Positions 48,801 to 60,800 of a stretch of DNA of 64,000 bases are shown piece after piece (the first letter of the stretch is position 1; each line of letters opens with the position of its first letter). Source of the stretch: Pardosa pseudoannulata. Its lineage: Eukaryota > Arthropoda > Arachnida > Araneae > Lycosidae. The notes below the pieces were generated by a model. That model ran no database searches. It saw only the letters and a list, made by a program, of their open reading frames with translations, and had not been told where the DNA came from. The translations under genes were made by a program, and so were the position numbers. The stretch covers positions 118,980,929 to 119,044,928 of the forward strand of contig CM063502.1 in NCBI GenBank assembly GCA_032207245.1, read 5' to 3'.

Positions 48801-51800
48801 TTTGCTACACAATGCAGCACAAGTGCCACAATTCTTTTGAGCAAACCAAGTAAATTGCTCAGAGATCAGATAACTTTTCAAACATAAAAATTTTTCAAAT
48901 GACTGTCAACACGAATTATAAAATATTACTTCAAATATGTCGTATAACTGGTGTAAATGTCTCGTATCTCTGATTACTGAAACTCATAATTTAATAATTA
49001 CTCTAATTAGTATTCTGAAGGTAAGGCCAAATAATTACAAATAGTTAGAATAGATTATGCTATAAAAGCAAATATGAATAAATTAGTTAAGAGTTAAAAA
49101 CTACTGTTAAACTTAGATAAAAGAAGACAGAAGAAGAAATCTAACTTTAGCTACATGGTAATACACATATAGAAAGACACATAGTATACATATTGGTACA
49201 TAAACTGTAATATGAGTGAATAAAACAACCATAATTAGATAAATTATGAAACTTACTTCAAAGAATGTATCCAAATACTCTGATACAATGTATTCGGATT
49301 TTGGCTTATTTTGGCAGTATACTACATACATATTTAATCGCCTCTCGTAGCGTTTAAATAGAAGACCTAAGCGCTGTGGTTCCTCTAGGCACTTCTCAAT
49401 CTCAGCGCAAAAGGAACTAGAAAAGCAATGAAAAGTAAATATGAATAACTAAAATAAGTAAATAAAGACAGTCAGCGAACTTGAAAATAAATCAGAAAAA
49501 AATTGTACTGAAGACATACCATTAATATTTAATTTGAGTATTTGTGATGTGACAGCTTTCAAATCCCATACTAAGAATATAGTAACTTTTAATTGCTACA
49601 ACGTCAATTTAAAATCATTAGACTTGTAATTTACAGTAGCTAAATTGTACCCCCCTCCCCCCCAAAAAAAATCTTTACGACATTTATATACCATGGTTGT
49701 CTTTCTGACACATGTGGTAGATCCTTTAACACTTCATTTACACAGCAGATCTAAATAACTGTTTTTATTGATAATAAAATATAAAATTTGATAGTTCTGA
49801 TTTCGAATATCTGAAACGGAATCAAATCGTGGATTTTTGTTTAAATGAGTGGCCAATATATTTTGTATCTTTCCCTACTAGTGCATTTTCCTTTTAGTTT
49901 CACGTCAGTTTATATACAAAGATGTGTTAAAGAAAAATTGAACTTATCTTTGATTCTCTCATTCTACAAAACCCTGAAGTAGTGATTTGTATGGTAATTT
50001 AGTTTATAATACATTTCTAAATCATGATTAAAATAAATATTTTAAACAGTTTAAAAATAAAAGTATTGTTTTATAGCAATATTCAAACGCACTCCCCATT
50101 TGAAAAGTTTTAATTTGAGGAAAAAAAGCCTTTAAATACTGAAATGAGTTTTCATTGTAATTTTATAAAAAACTTTACGAGAAAGAATCAATAAATAGTA
50201 CAACAACTACAACCAGGCCCGCCGCATTTAGAATGTATGACGGTCACATGTAATGACTAGTGTAATGTTCCCTTATAGGGTAAGTACAATTTTCAATTTA
50301 AGCGTAATTGAATGCATAACGTGCAAATTAGTTATTATAAAGACAAAAATATGTAGTGATCCCACTCAAAAGCTACCGTTTAAAAACCGATGTAAATAAA
50401 TCCGTAAAATCTCCCCATTGTGAAAACTAGCTATGTTTTGTCGTTCTGTGTGGTTGCAAATGCCGATATAGGACACATAACCTAAATACTGATCACAGTA
50501 TTTAAATCTATAAAGTTTTGCTATACAATTCCACAAGTAAAGCAGGATGAAGTACATAGAAAAATATACATAGAATAAATTTCATATATGAACTATTTGC
50601 CAAATTCATATTACATCACAAAAACGTGTTTTAACATTTTTAGTGCACTTTTTAATAACATATTTCCGATTTTTATCCCATCTTTCGGATTTGTAATGTA
50701 TTGTGATTTTTTAAAAATATTAGAAATTGTTGGAATAAATGAGGTGGTAATGTAACGTATCATTCACGCTTCAAAATGAGTCCAGTGGGAAGTATGCTTC
50801 CCACGGATAAAGAAAGGGGTAACGCACTCTGATGTAGTGCTACCCACAATCAAGGGCGTAACAACTCAAAAATTATGGAAAAGGGGTGTATCAAGTAGTT
50901 TTCTGGCCAAATACCAACAAAATATTACTTTACACAAAAGTAAAATGGTGCCTAGAATTATTCGCTTAAACCGTTCCATGACATAGCTCTTAACTCAAAT
51001 TACGCGTAACTCAAATAATTTTTCCGACTGAAATGAATGGAAATGTCATTAATTCATTAAATAAATTAAAAATTTTTTTTTTATAAATAGTGAGTTAATT
51101 TATAAATTCATAAAATATGCTGCAACAAACTGGTTTTGAAGTACATTGTACAACATTTACTCAGGGTCGTCATTGATTAGTTTCGGTATAGTTTACGAAA
51201 CCCTGATCATTGTTCGGTTTTTCGCTCGAAACTACCTGCCAGAAGTGAGGCCTTAAACATCGCCCTGCGTTATGAAACTAAGGACATTTGAGTTTTGACT
51301 GATAGCAAAAATTCAATACAATATCTAAAATATTTGTCTCAAATTCTTGATAAAAACTTCCCGAGATATTATCACTAAGGGCCGATCCCACCAAAGTCGT
51401 TTAACGCTATCTGGGGTTAATCTCGGTTTAAACGGAGAATTGCATTCCCTCATTGGCTGGCGCCAGGGTTAATCGTGCCTAATCGTAGTTAGCCGTTAAA
51501 CGACTTTGGTGGGATCGGCCCTTAGACTGCTTGTTTTAGAGAGATTCCATACGTATTCCTTCACACTATGGGATATTTGGAAACGAGAAGGCAGACTTGC
51601 TTGGAAAGAAGAAAAGTGATCTTTCCCCTGTTACCCCCCCCCAATCTTTGTTTCCAAAATTTATTCACCCACAATGTCAAGGCGAATACTGGAGAGTTCC
51701 TCCCGGAAACACATGATATATCGCAAGCCCCCCTGGTGTATCTGCAGTTCAATGGCACATGTTCCTACCAGACTGCTTAGACCAAACAGGCTACATTTAA

Positions 51801-54800
51801 AGTTTCATCGACAAAGGAAAGATTTATTAGTCATGTCCTTGTTCTGCTTTTTCCTCTCATCTTACTGGTTGTGTCGGTGTCTCCGAGAGGTAGATGTGAA
51901 GTGAGGGGGGATGTTCTTCCGTATTTACTTGAGCATCTTAGTTTTGAGGACCTGGTATAGATTGTCTAGGCCAAGGGGGGGGGGTACACAAAATCAAATC
52001 AAATACACGGAAATGAACGTACTCTCGATGCCATTCAAAAATTGCTTCTATGTTTCCAAAGACTATTTTGTCTTTTCCATTTTTCAAGTCGTCAGGAACA
52101 GGAATTTCTTCAGTTCGCATCAAATTCAAATAACCCTAAAAAATAAAGCAAGGTCAAATTAAAATTAAAAACTATAACAAGTTATAATATACAGATATAA
52201 TAAAAAACTAATGAAACATTTTATAACACCAGTCATGATTGACATTACACATATTTGCATGTTGGCATTTTTTTTTTCTTTTAAAAGGAATGATGCAGCT
52301 AGAGAAAAATAAATGACAAACGAATGCATAATGTATCAGCTAGAAAAACGATTGTAGCATATTTAAAATATCGGAGAAGAAAGATCTTCCTCAATTTGTG
52401 AGTCGAGGTATAACCTCTCTAATTCTGTCTTTTTGGCCTATTGGCTTGACGGCACTCTGGATCTCATCGGTCAATCTTTTTTAGCTGAAAAGATGGAGAT
52501 CTGAAGGTAACAGATAAGGGCTGAAGAGCGGTACGGTTGATTTCTAAACCGAATTACTTTGACTTGTTAAGTTGTTTTGGAATCTAATTTGCATACAATT
52601 TTTGAAAATCCAAATGTTTCAGTGATTATTTCATGGAGAGCAGTTTTCCGGAAACTTTGCTTTCACCTCATCTTAAGTCAATCGATGGTCTCCAATAATC
52701 GATCTTTGTCATCTCATCAATCGTTGATGTACATTGCTTTGTTCACTATGAATATTTGTTCTCCTGGCTTCGTATTTTCTATACATTAGTATAATTTATG
52801 ACACTATCCCAAAGAACATATTTTATTTCGTTAAAAATATTGAAAAGCGCGTTTCCATTAGCTAGAAAAAACTGGATTACGTTCCTAAACTCAACGTTGG
52901 CTTGATTTGGAATAGAGATTAAGTACAACACACGGCAATTACAACATCTTTCTATCAATTGAGACAAATGTGCGTACATCCTACTCCCAAGACCTTGATA
53001 TTTATTACATACAAATGAAAATTCCACAATGATACAATGTTCTCTATACAAAACGACATAACTGCATAAATCGGTACCAAATTTGAGACATAGTTGTGTC
53101 ATGTGGAATAAAATGTCTTAGAATCCGATTCAGTTTTGAGCAGCCGTCTTTGATTATTGAGAATAAAAAAGAAAACAAATTCTTTTAATTATGTCGCCAT
53201 TTCATTTCCATTTTTCAGTTGGCGTCAATAAATGACCGTTCTCTCATTGTCTCTTTATTATCCACATTTGGTATTCTGCGACACTTATATACATAGAAAT
53301 AAGGGAAATTAAAAGTAGTATTTAAAGTTAAAAAAATGAACATGATATCTAATAACAAAGAAAAAGGATTTGAATGATACTATGTTTGCTAATAATATAG
53401 AAGAACTGGAACTCCAACTGAGAAACATTTTTTCAGTTTGAATATATAATATTTATATTGACCTACATGACTAATTAGGGATAATCTTTTATGAATTTGA
53501 TTTTTCACATATCTTTGTTTAATTAGCTCATATTTGGCTATTTTTTACATTCTTTTTCTCACTCAAAAACTCACTTATAATAACGACACAACTGTATAAA
53601 ACAGTTTTTCGAAAAAGTTCCTAGAATATCACGAAAGTAAGAATTTGATTTTTCGCTTATACTTCTGTATTATTGCAAAAACCAACGGTAATTTGCAAAG
53701 TCAGACACTGTAATCTGTAAAGATTTGAACATGAGGTGGCTAAATTTTGCTTACCAACGTTCCGGTTATTAACACTTTAGCTTCAAGTCCGAGGATAATA
53801 TTTAATATAAACTAAAAGCCAATATTGCTTTGAAATAAGTATAACCTTTATTTAGGAATCTCAATAATTCAGACAGACTGCTGCTAGTGAAACGGATGGT
53901 ACTTAAGAGAAAAGGTAAAATAATTCTATATTTGTTATCAGTCAGGCATTCGTGCAGGATGTATAAGACGACGACATTTAAAGTTAGACTATTTTAGGCT
54001 AAAATAATCTTTCATCACTCTTACAAAAATTTACCCCGATTTTATAAAAGGGGTTAAAAGTTTTTGAAAGAAATGTTATTTTACAAAAAAATATTTTCTC
54101 TCGATAAGAAATAAATCTTTTCATAGAACAATCTTAGGTTTTATGATTAACAATGTCATCTTATCTATTATATATTTATCACAACTGTTCGTTTCATAAA
54201 ACAATAGAGATAGATATAATAGATTTTTTGTTTACACTCTTTTCTTTTAAACAATCCGGGTAAAGTACGAGTTTTTGAAACTACTGAAGGGAATTGTTAT
54301 TGGGACTGGCTCTCATGTCAACTATAAAAGCACATGCAGTGTCTCACTTACGATAAACAATAAAGAGTTAACCCAGTAATATCGAGATAATTTCTGCTAA
54401 ATATATAAGGTGTGCCCAAATGAAAAAGACCTTAAATGGTATCGGTGTTGTATCAAATCCCAGTGAGTTAATGTGTTAGCCGATAGATGGCGTGATGGTA
54501 TTTCGAATTACACATTCGTACTTAACATTAATACTTCATTTATGGAAAGTTGTTTCCGCAGTTCGTTGCAAGATCGATTCCTTCAAATGAGTACAAAGGG
54601 CAGTTATCCAATTACTTTGCACATAATGGGGTCAATTTTTCACAAATTATTACAATTCCGATATATTTCCGTGTAACTTCTATACCTATGGCCCCTTAAA
54701 AAAATCTGAGAAATCAGAAATTACCTATCACAAGGAAGTACAGGATACCGTGGGAAACTGGATTCCAACTCATTTCAACCCAAACCGAGTCAACATTTCA

Positions 54801-57800
54801 GAAGTTTCCATACTGAAGCCGTCCATTCCATTACTACGAGCTGGGATCAGTGTGTCAACATCAATGGTGCTTATAGTACTGTTTCACATGAACTGTATTT
54901 TAATACTATTATTAAAATTTCTTTCCATTTAACTGTAGTCTCCTCCTTCATTTGAAATCGCCTTAGATTTAATGCATTTATTTATATATAAATTATCAAT
55001 GAATAATGAGCAAAAAAATATGAAATTCAAGATGAATATTACAGCTTGTTCTCAATAGGGGTGAGCTGTAATTTTAAAACATCTGATGTAATTCATAAAT
55101 AAAAACCTTCAAGTAAACAGATTCATTTGCTCTCATACGTAAATATAGTAGTACTTTAAGAGTAATGTAAAGTAACAACACATTACTGCAAAGGGAAATT
55201 TTGCGACAGATATAGGCAGTCGTCCCGATTTCAGATGACGTGTCTGTTGAAAAAGTAAATTCCATTGCGAGGCTATTAAAATCATTAAAAATAGATTTAA
55301 ATGATATAATAAGTAATAGCAGATATTGGAAAATTGGAGGGATTGTGTATTTGATAATTATCCTCCTGCACTAAAACGGAAAAATCGTTCTTAACAAAAA
55401 TCTACAAACTGTTTAACTGTGCCACAAAAGGAACGGTATGCATTAAAGGGTTAATTTGATTTGAGAAATAAGTAAATATTTACCTTAGGTAAGTTGGTAG
55501 TTGACTTTTTATTTTACTCTTGACCTAACCGTAAAAACATTTAGGTTTCATAGTACATCCCGTCGTAACCCATGATGTTAAATGGATGTTAAATGGATGT
55601 CACCAGAGCGATATGATTTGGTTTAGAGAAACATATCTAACATTTTACTTTACGAGGAATAATGAAACCGGGAACTACTGTTTAAAGCCGATTCCAAACG
55701 ACTGCGAACATCCATGCCACCAGTTGGATTTGAACCCATTAACTCTAGTACTGAAGAGCAAAACCTTATTCACCAGTCACCGTTCGACAAGATATTGTAG
55801 ATGTCAAATGTATATTTAATTAAACATCTATATTAGTTATGACGAGTACATAACCCTAAGCCATAAATTCGAAATCAACTGTAGAATTCTCAAATCAATT
55901 CTGTTAGATAAACAGTTTATCAAAGATAGTATATTACACTGACGCCGAACGTGATCCAGCAAGTTAAGGCAATGATTTTCAATACAAGACTTTTCGCTTG
56001 GTAGAGAGTTTCATTCGGAAAGCTGCGGGAGGGTCTTATCACATGTCAACATATACGTGTTGAAAAAGAAACTTATTCAGTTTACAAATCCTTTTCAGGA
56101 TGAAAAATGTGCGAATTTGTGTTCCAGTGAAATATTTTCAGCCTATTTATTTTGGTTTAGGTTGACAAGTGATAAGGCCTTTAATGGGTTGAAAAATTTT
56201 CGCATCGCACGAAAAATCAGTGTATTTTATATGGGAAAAACAATCCTAAATTGAATATTGTTTTTTCATCCTGTACATGTTAACGTGGGATAAGGTTTTA
56301 AGTCTCTTCTGATTTACCTTATGTGTAAGACAAACGTGAGCTCCAAACGTCATGAGGGGCAAACCTTTTCACCCATGAAATGGTGCGATCATTAAATCGT
56401 CCTGTTAGGATGGATCTATGGCAAAGGCAAATGGGTGAAGAAATCTACAACTCTATATTTCTTCTTGACAAAAGAGAATATTTTAGTCAAGAGCATTGGA
56501 AAAAAGGAAAAACAAATTGAAAACGAGCCATCCATTTTATAGTTTATCTTATTTATGATAAACGAGTTTTAAAAACACCTTTAAAAACTACAAATATTGT
56601 GAACCACGTCTTTCATATCCAATTGTGCACATGTTATACCTGTGTGTGCAGAAACCGCTTAGTGTAATAACGATGATTAATAAGACTTTTTTATAAAAAA
56701 AACTTGTAAATATTCTTTTACAGCGCGAGAAATTAATACATTCGCACGCCAGATTACGTAGGAGCTACAATCTTTCCGATGCCTTTAGTGATATTTAAGA
56801 AAATGATTCCCAGATAAAAATTTTTTTGAAAGATTCCATTTCCACAAGTTTTAAGTGCTTGAGCTGCTTTCTTGGAATTAAATACTAGTTATTTAGAATA
56901 AATTTTACACCATACCTCTACTAAGCATCCTAGATCTCTAACATAATCTTTCTCTGTATCAACTAATTCCTGAAGTACAAATCTGTAAATATAAAGACAT
57001 TGTGTAAGAAACTTAAAAAAAAATTGTAAAGCACATATGAACACAATAAAAATGCTGAATATTTTGACTCAAATGAATCATAACACGGAAGCTAACGAGA
57101 GCACATGCATTACAACTCATGTAATTTTTTACAAGATTAAACTTCTTGTTTCATATTTTAGTACCTTGCAAGCTTCTTATTGACAAGTAATTCATATTAT
57201 ATGCCATATAATATGATTGCCTGAATTACTTGTAAGAATGAAGCTAGTGTGTGTTTATATATAAACCCTAGGATGCAAGAGCATATCAATTACCATATTA
57301 ACATAAGGATGGAGCAATACCAGGCTTCATTTTAATAACAGTAAAATTTAGCTTTGGTTAACATAATTTAAACCGAGAAAAGATTATTTGTAGCCAGGTA
57401 CGTAATACCCACGCTATGCACCCTAGGGCTGATAATATTTTAAAAGTAGAGTTATTAGTTGTAAAGTTTAAAAATAAGCTTCAAATGAAATATAGCACCA
57501 ACTTTTACTTGATGTAATCAGGATTAAAAACTTTTGACAATATAAATACGATTAAAATCTAGCACAAAGAAATTTACCTTCGCTTTTGGAGTGCTTTTTC
57601 TTTCTCTTCTTCCCCGGATGATTGTTGATCCTCTGTTTGTTCGACGAATGGGCTGCTTTCTCTGCTGTTATCTTCATCTTGTTCTTCAGGTGTTTCTAAA
57701 ATCTGAAAGGACAAATTCAGTTAAAATGAATAGACTGATCTATTAGAAATAAATAAAATATCTGAGGAATCCAGAGTAAAAACGTTGTAAGAAAAACTCT

Positions 57801-60800
57801 TTCGCTGGAACTGTACTGCAGACAAGTAAAAATATAGCATAAATAGATGTCAGATTGAATAAGTCATATTTTAAAGCATCTGCCTGTTTTAAAACACGAA
57901 TCTCAATCAAAATATTGATCTTTCGATTTGGATCTCGTATTAAAGCTTGATCTGCCAGCCTTTCTAATTATGCTAAAATTTTTATTGTATAAAATTTAAA
58001 GACTACATATACACTTGTTTTTATGTTATTCCACAGCTGAACTTTGTACCTAAATAAACATTTATAACTTTTTTCAAGCATACAATCAACTTCCAATACA
58101 ATTGGCGACTTTAATGCATGTTCCTATTCTTTTTATTAACTTCATTGACAAACTCAAATTATGGAATTTCTGGATATATTTATACGGTAAAATTACCAAA
58201 GATGTTGCAGAATGTAATGTTTTACCGTACGTTGAACATTAAATTGTCCATACAAGTATAAATCAAAACAAGAATAGACCACGTTACAATAAAAAAACAA
58301 CTGATTAAGTTACTTCTAAAGAAAAGTATATTAAGCTTCTAATTGATATAGTTAACAAAATTAAGTCACTTTAACAAAGGACTGCTAAAAAAGGTATTAC
58401 ACAGCAAATTTTATAGGTATATTGCTCAAACGAATTCAGTGAATAAACTACATTCACGGTTAAAATGATTTTTTAAAATTTAAAACTCTGATTATTAACT
58501 GCGTAATATTTTTAAAGAAATTTTGTATCGGGTTGTACACGAGTTCCCATATCTTTCCCCTCCTTATATATATGGCCGCCATGATAATCTATTATCTGAA
58601 GAAAAGAATTAGACATTTTCAAGGTTGCAAAACAGTGATACGATTTAATTTTTTAGTTAGGGTGTCTTGTGTATTGTCTAATTTTTACCCCATGTCTTTC
58701 TCTTTTAGTTTTAGAGTATGTTCAACGATAAAATTTAAGAAAAGTAAATATTGGAATTATATATATAAAAAAATCGCTTTTAAGGCAAACAGATAGTTTA
58801 ACACCGCTATCACCGGTCAGTTAAACTCAATAATTAATCTGTTTGTTGCAAATGCAGGTCGCCTTTAATTAAGAATAATACATTATGAGGTCAAATAACA
58901 CCAATGAAAGTGAATCACGTGGATTAGATATTTCTCAAGGAAATTTCTTCCATTTAACGAAGTTAGCCTAATTTTCTGATTTCACTAATTACAGAAAAGC
59001 AAACTTCACCTACAAATTGCTTTAAAAATATTTTAGTTTTCTTTAGTTAACACTGTTTAATAATATAAAAGTCAAGATAATATAATAATCAATAATATGA
59101 TAGACAAAGGTTACCGTAGTTCCAGGTAAAGTCATCTCATTAGAGACGGCTGAAGTTGACAAGACACTGGTTTCGATATTGCTATCAGAATTTTTTTCCT
59201 CCGAGAAGACGTTGTCTTCATCATTCTCTTCCACTTGAACCTGCAAATTTCAGTGTCATTCATATACCAAAAGAAAAGAATAAAAGGACCTTATTACCAG
59301 AGATTAAAATTGGGGACAGTGTAACACTCGCCACATTTCTGACAGACTGCCTGCAGTTGATTTCAGCTGCACTCAATATTTGAAAAGGAAAATTTAACAA
59401 GAGAGATTGTATTCGACAATATATATTATTTTCTTATGTTTAACCTATTATGTTTTTTATAGTTTCAGGCAACGCTGCTGGATGACACTGTTAGGGTTAC
59501 CAACTTCAAGGGCTTGCCCGCAGGGGTGTGTGTTTTATCACCTCTACTGTGGAGCCTTGTGGTTGATGAACTGCTTAACAATATAACCAGTTCTCTTCAT
59601 TGGGCCGGAACAGGTACTTGGTCTTCCCCATAATGTAGCTATAAAAACTGTTAAAGATCTCCTAATAACGGGAGACTTATATGGCTTGGCTCAATTCTGG
59701 TAATCAAAGGCATGCTAAGGAGCTTAACCAGGGATATCTCTGGATGAAGGCTAAGGAATTACTTAAGCTCTGTAGGAATGAGCTAAGGGTGGTCATTGGT
59801 CTGTTGACTGGTCTCTGTTGCCTCAAGAGGCATCTTAACATTATTGGCATCACGGATAGCCCGGAATGTAAGGGGTGCCATATGGCGGAGGAGAGTTCCT
59901 TACACTTCTTGTGTTATTATGACTACTACTCTGTCAAGAGATTTGAATTTCTTGGTTATCACTTCATTCAGCCATGGGAGTTGGCCAACTTCCCGGTTAA
60001 ACTGCTGCTTAGATTTATCTCAGCTATTGGTGTCTCTGAGACTTAAATGTTAATATTTTTAACTTATCGCTGGGACTCTTTTGTTCCAGTAAATGGGTCT
60101 TTTTTTTTCAGTACAATAGGCCTTGGGTCGCAGTGCTGGTGCTCTTATGAGCCGCCCCACCCTGAATCTAAATCTTATAGTTCAAAGTAAAGATTTCAGA
60201 CTTTTAGCTTATTCCAGAAGATTGTCTAAAAATTTTTCAACATAGCCAAAGTTATGTGAAACAAACAAAAAAATGCATTTCAATTGAACATTCATATTGT
60301 TATACAGTCTATCTAGTGCTGAAAAGAAAACCGAAATATTCCAGAAACGTTTTAAGGCGTTAACACTATACAATAATTTAGAAGTTAGGACTAAAAGTGG
60401 ACTAAAGTTTTACTATTGTTAAGTTGTATCAAATAAAAAATAAACTTTTTATAGTCAATTACAGAAAAGGCATTTTGGAACATGTTCCTCCTAAAACACT
60501 TATAAAACGAACAGAAAAAAATATATAATGTCACAAAATAATTCCAAAATAAAACCATTACTTATCAAAATATTTGCAAATTTATTTTAGCCTTAAACTT
60601 TTTTTTATCCCATTTTCTTTAAGCCTACTTCACACGGCAAACTTACACGTAAATCGCAATTCGTGGGATTACTGTTTACTTCGTAAGTAGAAATACTAGC
60701 TCTTTTCTTATAGGTGAGGAGAAAATATTTTTCTTCTTTGGAAAACATAATACCCATGGTAGCTGTGTTTACTTTGTGGTAGTAGTTTTTTTTTTTTTTT

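Larger units (their letters stand above)
46145..49256 (-). other. Trio intron with transposon scraps
   Basis: Contains a mariner remnant (about 46600-46920), a SINE copy (46921-47045) and otherwise AT-rich DNA. Plus-strand frames at 46985-48637 are short and unsupported. Confidence 0.65.
52136..56915 (-). other. Trio intron (4.8 kb) with transposon remnants
   Basis: Contains a mariner remnant (about 52370-52790), an unassigned open frame (52779-53102), a possible dispersed repeat beginning GGTGTGCCCAAATGAAAAAG at 54410, and a SINE copy (55608-55797). No further exon is required by phase. Confidence 0.65.
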
